A stretch of 64,000 bases of DNA from Variovorax sp. 770b2 (GTDB lineage Bacteria > Pseudomonadota > Gammaproteobacteria > Burkholderiales > Burkholderiaceae_C). Positions 15,909 to 24,282 of this stretch are shown in pieces (positions within the stretch are counted from its first letter, which is position 1; every line of letters starts with the position of its first letter). Where the stretch lies: NCBI RefSeq assembly GCF_900115685.1, contig NZ_FOXJ01000001.1, forward strand, positions 2,513,796 through 2,577,795, in the 5' to 3' direction. The notes beneath the pieces were generated by a model, which saw only the letters and a list, made by a program, of their open reading frames with translations, was not told the origin of the DNA and ran no database searches. Both the position numbers and the translations under genes were made by a program.

Positions 15909-17582
15909 GTGGAACTCGAGATACCGGAGATGCTGGCCGCCGCGCTGCAGGGCGAGGTCGGCGCGCAGTCGCCGCTGGGCCTTCAGCTGGGCGGGCATGG
16001 CGGCGGCAGCGGTGTGCGCATCGTCTCCAGCCGCCATTTCGACGGGCACGCGCTCAACCTGCTTTTTCAACTGGGCATGGGCACCGGCGCGCGCGACCTG
16101 GTGTTTCAGCTGCTCGCGCTGGACAACCTCAACGGCGAGCCGCAGGCGCGGCCCATCGCCAGCCTGGAGTTGATGGTGCCGGCGTTGATCGAATGGCTGC
16201 AGCGCGACCTGGTCGACGGCTGGCTCTACCAGCGCGGCAAGGACGGCGTGCTGCTGCCCTGGCTGGTGCACACGGTGCGCCTCGTAAAGCCGACGGATGG
16301 CGAGTCCTACGTGCTCGTGGGCCTCCTGGCCAACACGCTGCAGGCGGCCAACCGCGAGCCGCCTTCGGAGCCGCGCCTGCGTTTCGCGGGCATGACCTGG
16401 GGCCTGAGCTTCCATGCCGAAGACCTGCCGGGCCGCACGCTGGCCGGGCTCTTCGCGGACCACGGCTTTCACAAGGAATGCCCCGAGTTCAAGCGCGAGT
16501 ACGACAAGCAGGTGGCCGCCTTCTCGCGGCTGCAGCCGCAGTTCGGCGCGCAGTTCACCATCGGCGGCAGCGCGTGGACTGCGGGCGAAGGCCCGCGCGC
16601 GAACATGGCGCACCACCGCCTGCCCGAAGGCGCGGCGGCACGCTGCGTGAACGACGAAGAGCTGCTGCAGCGCCGCTTCGACCTGGCCGCCGATCCGCAC
16701 TACTGGCGCGAGAGCGGCATCGCCAGCGGCTTCGACCGCATTCCGCAGCACTGCTACCTGCACCTGTTCCACCTCGATTGGCACCGCAACATCTGGGTCC
16801 ACGCGCAGCACGTGCAGGACTACAAATACCAGCCCGGCCTGCGCGAGCGGCTGGTGCTGCCGCAGGCGCACCGCGACCTGATCGACATCCTCACGGCCGA
16901 CCGCTGCTTCCTGGTGGAAGACGTGGTGCCCGGCAAATCGGGCGGCACCACCATCCTGTGCAAGGGCGCGCCGGGCCTGGGCAAGACGCTCACGGCCGAG
17001 GTGTATGCGGAGGTGGTCGGCAAGCCGCTGTACCGCGTGCACTCGGGGCAGCTGGGCGTGACGGCCAGCTCGGTGGAGGCGAGCCTCACCAAGATCCTGC
17101 AGCGCGCCGCGCGGTGGGACTGCGTGCTGCTGCTGGACGAGGCCGACGTGTACATCCGCCGGCGCGACAACGACCTGCAGCACAACGCGATCGTGGCGGA
17201 GTTTTTGCGCACGCTCGAATACTTCAGCGGCCTGCTCTTCATGACGACCAACCGCGTGGGCGACATCGACGAGGCCATCCTCTCGCGCTGCATCGCCGTC
17301 ATCGACTACCAGCCGCCGGGCCCCGACGATGCGCGCCGGCTCTGGTCGACGCTGTCGGCACAGCTGGGCCTGGCGCTGCCGGGCGCGGTGATCGACAGGC
17401 TGGTGGTGGACTATGCCGGCGCGAGCGGCCGCGACATCAAGGAGCTGCTCAAGCTCACGAGCAAGTACTGCCGCCGGAAGGACCTGCCGCTGTCGACGCA
17501 GTCGTTCGCGCAGTGCGCGGTGTTCCGCGGCATCGCGTGCGCGTCGTCGCAGTCCAGCGTGCAGCCGGAGGCGAACGAATGA
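15909..17582 (+). CDS. AAA+ ATPase with large uncharacterised N-terminal region
   Basis: 557 residues from a GTG at 15909, chosen because GAGGAGA lies 4 nt upstream. Residues 1-330 match no family I know; they contain GGHGGGSGVRIVSS and a mid-region ending in LDWHRNIWVHAQHVQDYKY. The AAA+ core follows: Walker A GAPGLGKT (353-360), Walker B VLLLDEAD (406-413), sensor-1 LLFMTTNRV, arginine-finger region AILSRCIAVI, and sensor-2 GASGRDIKELLKL. So it is probably a hexameric remodelling ATPase. Its stop overlaps the next start (ATGA), so it is translationally coupled to the esterase at 17579, its best candidate partner. Confidence 0.85.
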   Translation: MELEIPEMLAAALQGEVGAQSPLGLQLGGHGGGSGVRIVSSRHFDGHALNLLFQLGMGTGARDLVFQLLALDNLNGEPQARPIASLELMVPALIEWLQRDLVDGWLYQRGKDGVLLPWLVHTVRLVKPTDGESYVLVGLLANTLQAANREPPSEPRLRFAGMTWGLSFHAEDLPGRTLAGLFADHGFHKECPEFKREYDKQVAAFSRLQPQFGAQFTIGGSAWTAGEGPRANMAHHRLPEGAAARCVNDEELLQRRFDLAADPHYWRESGIASGFDRIPQHCYLHLFHLDWHRNIWVHAQHVQDYKYQPGLRERLVLPQAHRDLIDILTADRCFLVEDVVPGKSGGTTILCKGAPGLGKTLTAEVYAEVVGKPLYRVHSGQLGVTASSVEASLTKILQRAARWDCVLLLDEADVYIRRRDNDLQHNAIVAEFLRTLEYFSGLLFMTTNRVGDIDEAILSRCIAVIDYQPPGPDDARRLWSTLSAQLGLALPGAVIDRLVVDYAGASGRDIKELLKLTSKYCRRKDLPLSTQSFAQCAVFRGIACASSQSSVQPEANE

Positions 17583-18286
17583 TCGACGCCAGCCTGCTCG
17601 GCGGCGCGCTTACCGGCCGCCTCGCCTTCCGGCCGGGCGCCCTGCCCGTTTCGCCGCAACTGCCGCCGGGGCGTCATGGCCTCTCGTTCGCCGAAGGGCG
17701 TGAGGCGGTGCTGGTGGTGCCCGAGGGCTTGCCTGCCGACGCGCCGGTGCCGCTCCTCGTGATGTTCCACGGCGCGGGCGGCGAGGCCAACCGGGTGCTG
17801 CCGCACTTCGTGGCGCACGCGCGGGCGCAGCGCTTCCTGCTGCTGGCGCCGCAGTCGATGTACCCGACGTGGGACATCGTGGTCGGCGGGCATGGGCCCG
17901 ACCTGGAGCGGCTCGACGGCGCGTTGTCGCGGGTGGCGGAGCATTTCCGCATCGACGCGGCGCGCCTGGCGTTCGCCGGCTTCTCCGACGGCGGCAGCTA
18001 CGCCCTGTCGCTCGGCGTGACCAATGGCGACGTGGCCAGCCACGTGATCGGGCTGTCGGCCGGCTTCATGAACGCCTTCACGCAGACGGGCAAGCCGCGC
18101 GTGTTTCTCGCGCATGGCCGCGCGGACAGCCAGTTGCCCATCGAGACCAGCGCGCACCCGCATGCGCGGCGGCTGCTGGAAAGCGGCCACGACCTGACGC
18201 TGCAGCCCTTCGATGGCGACCACGTCATCGTGCCGTGGGTGGTGGGGCGCGCGGTCGAGTTCTTCATGGGGCGGCAGGCGCCGTAG
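17579..18286 (+). CDS. Alpha/beta hydrolase (phospholipase/PHB-depolymerase-like esterase)
   Basis: 235 residues, no signal peptide. LLVMFHGAGGEANRVL forms the oxyanion strand, GFSDGG carries Ser136, HGRADSQLP has the acid (about Asp183) and DGDHVIVP the histidine (about His215), a full Ser-Asp-His triad. Its ATG overlaps the AAA+ ATPase stop by 4 bp. The 3' end overlaps the convergent tapT gene by 23 bp. Substrate unknown. Confidence 0.83.
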   Translation: MIDASLLGGALTGRLAFRPGALPVSPQLPPGRHGLSFAEGREAVLVVPEGLPADAPVPLLVMFHGAGGEANRVLPHFVAHARAQRFLLLAPQSMYPTWDIVVGGHGPDLERLDGALSRVAEHFRIDAARLAFAGFSDGGSYALSLGVTNGDVASHVIGLSAGFMNAFTQTGKPRVFLAHGRADSQLPIETSAHPHARRLLESGHDLTLQPFDGDHVIVPWVVGRAVEFFMGRQAP

Positions 18287-19109
18287 CAGCGGCCTTCTCC
18301 TGGCGCTGCACCTCGCGCAGAGCCTCGTGCTGGACCTCGCGCTGAACCTCGCGCAGACGCTGGTGCGCCTCGCCATCCCACACGATGGGCTGCTGGTTCT
18401 TCGCGCGCAGGTAGTGGTGCGTGAACACCGCGAGATACGCCTCCAGCGTTTGCTCGGCGAGGTGTTCGCCCGCGAGACGCATGCACAGGGCCGCCACCTC
18501 GCTGGTGCAGAAGTGATCGCCGCGGCCGGAGCGGCGCAGCTTGTATTGGGATATCTGCTCGGGCTCCAGGCTCAGCACCGGCAGCGCATCGAGGTAGGGG
18601 CTTCTGCTGAACATCTTGCGCGCCTCGCCCCAGGTGCCATCGAGCAGGATGAAGAGCGGGCGTTTGGCGATCGCACCGTCCGATGATTCGAGCGGCGATC
18701 CGAGGGGCGGGCCGAGGGGCGATTCGAGCGATGACGGCACAGTGCGCACCACCCGCTCGGGCGCCGCGTACTGCCCCGGAAACACCACATACGGTTGCCA
18801 CTGCGGATCGCTCAACAGCGTCAGCAGCGCGGGATCGGTCTCCGTGCGCGCCCAGCCGAAGGCAAAGGTATCGGCCACCACATCGGCGATCAGCCAGCCC
18901 GTGTTGGTCGGCTTGAGCGGCTCGATGTCGGCCATGAGCAGGCACACGCCCGCGCGCGTGGCCACCGACGGGCGCAAGGCGCACATGCAGTGGCTCGGCA
19001 GCAGCCGGCAGCCCGCACAGCGCTCGCGCTTGAAACCACCGCGGGCAAGAAAGGGCTTGGCGCTTCGCGCGAGGCGTGCGGCGCGAAGAAGGGAAACGGC
19101 GTGAGGCAT
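18264..19109 (-). CDS. tapT: tRNA-uridine aminocarboxypropyltransferase (DTW/TapT family)
   Basis: 281 residues. TapT transfers the 3-amino-3-carboxypropyl group of SAM to uridine-47 of tRNAs (acp3U). Seen: an N-terminal Cys cluster (RERCAGCRLLPSHCMCAL) that probably binds zinc, the family signature FILLDGTWGEARKMF, and QYKLRRSGRGDHFCTSE. Odd features: a Ser/Pro/Leu/Gly tetrapeptide repeat (SLES-PLGP-PLGS-PLES) is inserted before the DTW motif, encoded by four 12-bp units, and the C-terminus carries a second tetrapeptide repeat (REVQ-like). Start at 19109 (MPHAVSLLRAARL). Confidence 0.85.
   Translation of the reverse strand: MPHAVSLLRAARLARSAKPFLARGGFKRERCAGCRLLPSHCMCALRPSVATRAGVCLLMADIEPLKPTNTGWLIADVVADTFAFGWARTETDPALLTLLSDPQWQPYVVFPGQYAAPERVVRTVPSSLESPLGPPLGSPLESSDGAIAKRPLFILLDGTWGEARKMFSRSPYLDALPVLSLEPEQISQYKLRRSGRGDHFCTSEVAALCMRLAGEHLAEQTLEAYLAVFTHHYLRAKNQQPIVWDGEAHQRLREVQREVQHEALREVQRQEKAAATAPAAP
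18306..18365. repeat. Five degenerate 12-bp tandem units in the tapT 3' end
   Basis: Consecutive 12-mers CTGCACCTCGCG, CAGAGCCTCGTG, CTGGACCTCGCG, CTGAACCTCGCG, CAGACGCTGGTG. In the minus-strand reading they encode four-residue units of the REVQ/HEAL type near the TapT C-terminus. Unit length keeps the frame, so copy number can change without disrupting the gene. Confidence 0.65.
18685..18732. repeat. Four degenerate 12-bp tandem units inside tapT
   Basis: Units GATTCGAGCGGC, GATCCGAGGGGC, GGGCCGAGGGGC, GATTCGAGCGAT encode the inserted SLES/PLGP/PLGS/PLES stretch of TapT just before the DTW core. Same unit length as the array at 18306-18365 but a different sequence. Confidence 0.65.
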
Positions 19110-19150
19110 GCGGGGATTCTCGACGGTGCCCCGCAACCCCGCCGGCAGCC

Positions 19151-19630
19151 TCAACGGGCCGGCTGCAAGACGATCTTGTACTGGCCGGGTTTTCCGGCCT
19201 CGATGGTGACGTCCTGGTTGTCCTCCGTCGAATAGGGGTTCGCCGTGCGCAGCCGGATCTGCGATCCGCTGAACGCTTCGCGCCGATCGTCCAGCCTCAC
19301 GGACGAGAAGCCGTTGGACAGCTCCTTCACCAGCACCCTTGCAGCCAGCCGGCGCTCGTCGCGTTCGCCGATGGCGATCCATTCGAGCCAGAGCTTCGAA
19401 TGCACGTGCTCGAAGCCCTCCTGGACGATGACCACGCGAAGCGCGCCGCCGGACTTGGCCGTGTTCCACTCGCCGCCGGTTGCCACGGTGCTCACCTGCG
19501 GCGGCACGGCGGGCCCGTCGGTGCGGGCATGCGCCGCCGTTGCGCCTGCGCTCGATATTGCGATGGCGATCTCGAGCGCGATGACCAAGCGGGCGACGAG
19601 CTTCCGTGGAAACGACTTCATGGTCTTCAT
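19151..19630 (-). CDS. Exported protein of unknown function
   Basis: 159 residues. Signal peptide LVARLVIALEIAIAISSAGA with likely cleavage after AHA. The mature part is beta-rich (WNTAKSGGALRVVIVQEGFEH, LWLEWIAIGERDERRLAARVLVKELSN, GKPGQYKIVLQPAR). Start at 19630 or the second ATG at 19621, which has GAGGG 9 nt upstream. No family recognised; periplasmic location is inferred from the signal peptide. Confidence 0.6.
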   Translation of the reverse strand: MKTMKSFPRKLVARLVIALEIAIAISSAGATAAHARTDGPAVPPQVSTVATGGEWNTAKSGGALRVVIVQEGFEHVHSKLWLEWIAIGERDERRLAARVLVKELSNGFSSVRLDDRREAFSGSQIRLRTANPYSTEDNQDVTIEAGKPGQYKIVLQPAR

Positions 19631-19730
19631 CCCTCGCTTCTGGGTTGGGGCGGTGCGGGCAACTGCCCGGACTGTATCCGCCCGCGTTGCCGGCGCCCAG
19701 CGGGCGATGCGCAGAAGCGCGTTCAGAAGC

Positions 19731-20141
19731 TCACTTGCTCACGACGAGCGGCTTGCCCTTCTGGACCAGGTAGGTCGCAAGCTCTGCCGCGTGGCCGCTG
19801 CCCACGTTCTTTGCCGAGTGGACCGCGCCCGCCGGAATGAACAGCGAATCGCCGACCTTGAGCGTGACGGGCGGCTGGCCCTCGAACTGGTACTGCACCG
19901 TGCCTTCGAGCACGTAGGCGATCTCTTCGCCCGGATGCGAGTGGAAGCCGAAGGCCGCGCCCTGCGCGAAGTCGACGCGCACCTGGATCACCTCGCGGCC
20001 GGGGTCGACCAGGTCGTGCTTGAGCGATTGGGTGCGGCCGATGCCGGAGGGCTGCTGCGCGAATGCGAAGTGCGGGGCCATGGTGCTGCCGGCGAGCAGC
20101 AATGCTGCGGCCATCGTTCGGATGTTCAGTGTCTTCGTCAT
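19731..20141 (-). CDS. Exported cupin-domain protein
   Basis: 136 residues with a signal peptide (MAAALLLAGSTMAPHFAFA/QQ). The single cupin shows motif 1 FGFHSHPGEEIAYVLEGTVQYQ and motif 2 DSLFIPAGAVHSAKNVG, with His and Glu metal ligands intact. Such periplasmic cupins are often of unknown substrate. It begins with IGRTQSLKHDLVDPGREVIQ, typical of a group annotated simply as cupin-domain proteins. The long in-frame extension to 20630 covers the structured leader region and is not taken as coding. Confidence 0.8.
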   Translation of the reverse strand: MTKTLNIRTMAAALLLAGSTMAPHFAFAQQPSGIGRTQSLKHDLVDPGREVIQVRVDFAQGAAFGFHSHPGEEIAYVLEGTVQYQFEGQPPVTLKVGDSLFIPAGAVHSAKNVGSGHAAELATYLVQKGKPLVVSK

Positions 20142-20635
20142 GAGAACTTTCAGGGTGTGTGTGGATGACGAAGGCGATTCTTGGGGGCGAACGCCACGCC
20201 GGCTGCGTGCTTGGTATGCCTGTGTATCCGGGTGCGGTTTCACGACACTAAATTGCAGTGGATGAGCGGCGGTGCGCTCATCACGCGATCGGCGCGGGCC
20301 TTGCGCGCATTGCGAAAGAATCCGGAAAAGGTTCCGCACTGCATAAGCGGCATTTGTTGGCGCGAATCGAGACATCCTCGCGCGCCGAGGCGGCCGCATC
20401 GCGCCGCGCGTCCCTAAAGTGAATGCCCCTCTGACCCAACACCCCACCAAGGGGACATGGAAGGCATCGCACCCACGGCACCCTGATGAATCGAAGGCCG
20501 CTTCGCCTCGCGGCGGGTTGTCGGTGCGCAAGCACCGATGCAAAAGCGAGGTATCAAAAGGCGACGGCCGGGGTGCACAAACACCCCAGCCGTCTAACCA
20601 AGTGACGTGCAAATCTTTAAAGGAACGCACCCCAA
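20142..20635. other. 494-bp region: cupin upstream DNA and structured leader of the gene at 20636
   Basis: No gene seen. The left 280 bp contain nothing I can assign. From about 20500 there is dense potential RNA structure: CCTCGC 20506-20511 can pair with GCGAGG 20546-20551 around a hairpin at 20521-20538, followed by a 12-bp hairpin at 20563-20594. A Shine-Dalgarno AAAGGA sits at 20619-20624, 11 nt before the ATG at 20636. Confidence 0.5.
20500..20635 (+). ncRNA. Candidate structured leader RNA (possible riboswitch or small RNA)
   Basis: Three nested or successive helices are visible. Outer stem CCTCGC/GCGAGG (20506-20511 with 20546-20551). Inner hairpin TCGGTGC-GCAA-GCACCGA (20521-20538), a perfect 7-bp stem closed by a GNRA tetraloop. 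Second hairpin GACGGC-c-GGGGTG, loop CACAAA, CACCCC-a-GCCGTC (20563-20594), 12 bp with one C-A mismatch. No T-run follows, so it is not an intrinsic terminator. Single-stranded A-rich joints (GCAAAA, TATCAAAAGG) separate the helices. I do not recognise a known class. Confidence 0.45.
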
Positions 20636-20923
20636 ATGGCTACCAAGACTATAGCCGGGCATCGCACGCCCGCATCCTCCCCCGCCGGCACCGACGAAGA
20701 CCCGACGGACCTCCTCGAAAGCACCCTCGCACAACTCGAAGCGCTCATGTGGACATGCCACGGAGAAGACATCGACTGGTGCAGCGGCGATGGCCCTCGG
20801 CAGCTGGCCAACCTGCACTGGCTCGCAGCCGACCTGACGCGTCGGGCAAGCGATCTGTTCCAGCAGAGCCAGGCCGCGCGCCCTACCGCGCACAACGCGC
20901 ACAACGCGCACAACGCGCGGTGA
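20636..20923 (+). CDS. Small uncharacterised protein behind a structured leader
   Basis: 95 residues, acidic and helical: DPTDLLESTLAQLEALMWTCHGEDIDWCSG, then QLANLHWLAADLTRRASDLFQQS. The last residues are a short repeat (AHN three times) encoded by the 9-bp unit CGCACAACG-like. Shine-Dalgarno AAAGGA upstream. Two Cys are about ten residues apart. No family recognised; the helical pattern vaguely recalls small DUF3077/DUF6124-type proteins but I would not assign it. Convergent with the methyltransferase at 20951. Confidence 0.6.
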   Translation: MATKTIAGHRTPASSPAGTDEDPTDLLESTLAQLEALMWTCHGEDIDWCSGDGPRQLANLHWLAADLTRRASDLFQQSQAARPTAHNAHNAHNAR

Positions 20924-20950
20924 GACAAGCGCGGCCGGCGGGCTGCCTGG

Positions 20951-21763
20951 CTATCCCGTCGCCACGATCACATGCGCCTGGATCTTGCCGGCCACCGGGC
21001 CTTCGCCATGGCGGCTGGCAAGCACCTCGGCCGCGCGGTCGGTGGCAAGCTGAAGCAGGCTGGCGTCGCGCGCTTCGATCTCGTTGCGCAGCGGCGTGCC
21101 CTGGCAGTAGGCGGTGGCGACGGCACCTGCCGAGGGCGCGCGACTCACCTTCTCGCGCGTCGCGATCTCGATGCTGGCGAACCCCGCGCGTCGCAAGTCC
21201 TCGCGGATCAGCGCAACGTCGTGATAGCCGTGCGGCGTGCGCGCAAGAAAGCGCGGCGGATCATTCGGAAACACCGTGGCGACCGCGTGCGTCACGTCGT
21301 CGGCAAAGGCGTTGTCTTCGATGCGGTCCCACACGCTGAAGACAAAGCGCCCGCCCGGCTTCAGCACGCGGCGCGCCTGGGCGTAGCCGGCGGCGCGGTC
21401 GGGAAAGAACATCGCGCCGAACTGGCAGCAGACGACGTCGAACGAGGCATCGTCGAACGGCAGGTGGAGCGCATCCGCCTGCTGCCATTCGATGCGGCTG
21501 TCGGCGCCTTGCCGCGAGGCGGCGTAGTCGAGCATGGGCTGGTTGAGGTCGGTCACCACGTAGCGCGCGTGGGCGCCCAGCCTTGGCGCGAGCGCCCGCG
21601 TGACCACGCCGCTGCCGGCCGCCGTCTCCAGCACCGCGCCGGGCGACGATGCCGCGGCAAGCTCGGCCATGTCGGCGGCGTAGGCCTCGAAGATCAGGGG
21701 GACCATCAGCGTGTCGTAGAACTTCGGGATCGAGCCCGCGAACACCTTGTCGGCTGCAGCCAT
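20951..21763 (-). CDS. Class I SAM-dependent methyltransferase
   Basis: 270 residues from the ATG at 21763, preceded by AAGGAG. Motif I VLETAAGSGVVTRALAPRL, acidic residue in YVVTDLNQPMLDYA, motif II ADALHLPFDDASFDVVCCQFG, and ARRVLKPGGRFVFSVWDR make this a UbiE/Methyltransf_11-type enzyme. Alone on its transcript as far as visible. Substrate not deducible. Confidence 0.87.
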   Translation of the reverse strand: MAAADKVFAGSIPKFYDTLMVPLIFEAYAADMAELAAASSPGAVLETAAGSGVVTRALAPRLGAHARYVVTDLNQPMLDYAASRQGADSRIEWQQADALHLPFDDASFDVVCCQFGAMFFPDRAAGYAQARRVLKPGGRFVFSVWDRIEDNAFADDVTHAVATVFPNDPPRFLARTPHGYHDVALIREDLRRAGFASIEIATREKVSRAPSAGAVATAYCQGTPLRNEIEARDASLLQLATDRAAEVLASRHGEGPVAGKIQAHVIVATG

Positions 21764-22013
21764 GGGATCTCCTTGAAAGCTCCGGGCGGCGACCTTGGTC
21801 ACCGGTTGCAGAGCAGGGCAGACCTCCCATCGCGTGCATGGTGGCCGCGCACGGAACCCGCGTCAACATCCCCTGTTCGGGCTACCCCATGCGCGTCTTG
21901 CGTTAGGCTTTTGCCTTGGGCCTTCCAGGCACTCGCGCCTCGCGCAGTTTCAGGCTTGGCCGGATCGCGGCGCGCCCTCTCTCGCCACTCACACATCCCG
22001 ACGACTCGACGAC

Positions 22014-22370
22014 ATGTTCTCCGCCCTTTACTACACGCTGATGCTCCTGCTCGGATTCGCCTGGTACAAGCTCGGGCAGAACCTGCTGCGCAAGGGGTAT
22101 CGCGATGAGAACGATGAACGCGTCGAAGGATTCGTCGGGCCGGTGGGATTCCTCGTGGCCGCAGGTGTGGGCTGCTACCTCTTGTTCGCCTTGCTGCGCG
22201 CGCTTTTTCAAGGCCAGGTGCCATGCATCGGCAAGGCTTGCAGGATGCAGGTCTACACCCTGGCGGCAAATGCCGGCGAGTACTGGGCCAACACATTCTT
22301 CCTGGCCTGGATGGTGCTCGGCCTTGGCTACGCGCTCTATGTGACGTGGAAGATCTGGTTTCGCGCGTAG
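22014..22370 (+). CDS. Small membrane protein of unknown function
   Basis: 118 residues with three predicted membrane helices (MFSALYYTLMLLLGFAWYKL, PVGFLVAAGVGCYLLFALLR, WANTFFLAWMVLGLGYALYV). An acidic/basic loop (RKGYRDENDERVEG) lies between helices 1 and 2, and a two-Cys loop (VPCIGKACRMQ) between 2 and 3 could form a disulphide. The in-frame extension upstream to 21795 is not supported. No family recognised. Confidence 0.6.
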   Translation: MFSALYYTLMLLLGFAWYKLGQNLLRKGYRDENDERVEGFVGPVGFLVAAGVGCYLLFALLRALFQGQVPCIGKACRMQVYTLAANAGEYWANTFFLAWMVLGLGYALYVTWKIWFRA

Positions 22371-22418
22371 CGTTGTCTGGAGCGCGTTGAAAGCGCCTTC
22401 AAGAATGTGGGCCCTGCG

Positions 22419-23828
22419 TCACTCCGCATCGGTGGGCCCCTGGTTCTTGAGCTCCACGAACTTGGCCGCCATCGTCGGGTTGCCGCGCGTGAGCTTCTTG
22501 ATCGTCACGTCCTGCGCCTTGTCGTTCGCAAGCCGCAGGTTGCGGTCGGTGCCGAGCAGCGCCTCTTTCGTCTTCTGCAGGTGGTCGATCGATTTGTCGA
22601 TCTCTGCAATGGCCTTCTGGAAGTGCCCGGAGGCGAGGTCGTAGTTCCTGGCGAACGCGGCCTTGAAGGTTTCCAGCTCGGTCTCGAACTTCGTGATGTC
22701 GATGTTCTGCGCTTTCACCAGCGCCAGCTCCGATTTGTACTTGAGCGAGTTCATCGCCGCATTGCGCAGCAGCGTGATGATGGGCAGAAAGAACTGCGGC
22801 CGCACGACGTACATCTTCGGATAGCGGTGGAACACGTCCACGATGCCGGTGTTGTAGAGCTCGTTCTCGGGCTCCAGCAGCGACACCAGCACCGCGTACT
22901 CGCAGCCCTTTTCCGCGCGGTCCTTGTCGAGCTCCTTCAGGAAGTCTTCGTTCCTGTTTTTCGTCGCGGTGCGATCGCTCTCGTTCTTCATCTCGAACAT
23001 GATCGAGACGATCTCGGTGCCGGCCTCGTCCGCATCGCGAAAGATGTAGTCGCCCTTGCTGCCGGTGCGCGCGTCGTTGTCCTTCTCGAAATAGGCCCGG
23101 GGAAACGCCATCGACCGGATGCGGTTGAACTCCGTCTCGCAGTGCTGCTCCAGCGTTTCGCCCACCATCTTGGTGGACAGGCGCGCCTTCATGTCGCGCA
23201 GGCGCTCGATCGCGTCGTCACGGTCCTTGATCTGCGTCTCGTACTTGTCCTTGAGCGATTTCTCGGCCAGTTGCTTTTCGAGTTCCGCCCGTTCGAGGCC
23301 GCTCTTGAACTGGTCCCGCTCCTTCTCGACCACGCCGACGGCCTCGGTGATCGCGAGCTTCTGCGCCACCTCGATGGCATCGAGCTGGGCTTTGAGGCCC
23401 TGGATCTCCGCTTCCTTCGCGGCGGCGCCCCGCTGCAGTTCGCTCACGTGCCTGGCCTCGGCCAGCTCGGTCGCGGCGCGCTTGTCCTGCCGGGCCTGCG
23501 CCAGTTCGTTGGCGAGTGCATCGCGCTCTTTCTCCACGGTGCCCAAGGCTTCGCTCACGGCGAGCTTGCGTGCGACATCGCCGGCTTCGAGCCGCGCCTT
23601 GAGCTCCTGGATTTCGCCGTCTTTGGCCGCGGCGGCTTTCTGCAATTCGCCGGCGGCCCTGGTCTGCGCGAGTTCGACGGCGTTGCGCTTGTCCCGCTCG
23701 GCCAGTTCGAGCCGCTCGTGCAACTGCTTCTCGAAATCGCCGTCGCGCACTTGCTTCAGGATGTCCGCGTAGCCGGCCTCGTCGATCTTGAATGCCTTGC
23801 TGCAGTGGGGGCAGATGATTTCATGCAT
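22419..23828 (-). CDS. DUF2130 domain-containing protein (coiled coil plus nuclease-like domain)
   Basis: 469 residues. N-terminal CPHC zinc-ribbon-like start ([18 protein letters not shown]), then about 200 residues of Lys/Glu/Ala-rich coiled coil with an internal duplication ([23 protein letters not shown]... and [23 protein letters not shown]). The C-terminal DUF2130 region contains [41 protein letters not shown] and [12 protein letters not shown]. The D-(E/K)xK-like order in GDYIFRD...MFEMKNE suggests a PD-(D/E)XK-type nuclease core, which is inference. Role unknown; not adjacent to recognisable defence genes. Confidence 0.83.
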   Translation of the reverse strand: MHEIICPHCSKAFKIDEAGYADILKQVRDGDFEKQLHERLELAERDKRNAVELAQTRAAGELQKAAAAKDGEIQELKARLEAGDVARKLAVSEALGTVEKERDALANELAQARQDKRAATELAEARHVSELQRGAAAKEAEIQGLKAQLDAIEVAQKLAITEAVGVVEKERDQFKSGLERAELEKQLAEKSLKDKYETQIKDRDDAIERLRDMKARLSTKMVGETLEQHCETEFNRIRSMAFPRAYFEKDNDARTGSKGDYIFRDADEAGTEIVSIMFEMKNESDRTATKNRNEDFLKELDKDRAEKGCEYAVLVSLLEPENELYNTGIVDVFHRYPKMYVVRPQFFLPIITLLRNAAMNSLKYKSELALVKAQNIDITKFETELETFKAAFARNYDLASGHFQKAIAEIDKSIDHLQKTKEALLGTDRNLRLANDKAQDVTIKKLTRGNPTMAAKFVELKNQGPTDAE

Positions 23829-24282
23829 GGCTATTTGCCCTCTGCGTTGAATGCGATCTGCATGCGCATTTCGGGCATTGCGCGCCCGGCCGCGAGGGTT
23901 GGCGTCGTCATGTCTTTCGGCGTGCGGGAGTTCTTGCTGCGAGCGGATTGAATACTCATGTGCAACTTTCAATTTTTGTCTGCGTGGCGGGATGCTAGAC
24001 GACCCTGATGGCATGCCGTATCGGGCGGCCTCAAGCCGCGTGGCCGTGGGCGGATACAGTCGGCCGATACCGATACCAGATGCTGGGCGGGCGCGATCTT
24101 GCCCTCGCCGAAGCGCCGTTGCCCTTCCAGTGCGCCGGCATGACATCGCTGTCTCCGATGATGGTGGTCTTCTTTGTGATTGCTTTGAGCCCGGTTGGGA
24201 ATGATCTCCCTGAGGTTTTCCTCGCCCGGCGCCGTGGCGCTGCGCTATGGTCAAGTACTCTGTCGTCTATGGAGAAATCGCA
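23829..24282. other. 454-bp divergent gap, DUF2130 / DUF1266 genes
   Basis: No gene supported. Short open frames lack ribosome-binding sites and protein-like composition. An AT-richer patch at about 23945-23990 (CTCATGTGCAACTTTCAATTTTTG) probably holds the minus-strand promoter. A ribosome-binding GGAG at 24271-24274 serves the GTG at 24283. Confidence 0.4.

Noticed and set aside
20563..20594. Hairpin read as an intrinsic terminator for the cupin region
   Set aside because: No T-tract on either side, and the cupin is transcribed away from it; it fits a leader structure better.
19731..20630. Cupin gene extended to 20630
   Set aside because: The added part lacks domain structure and covers the structured leader; the signal peptide begins at 20141.
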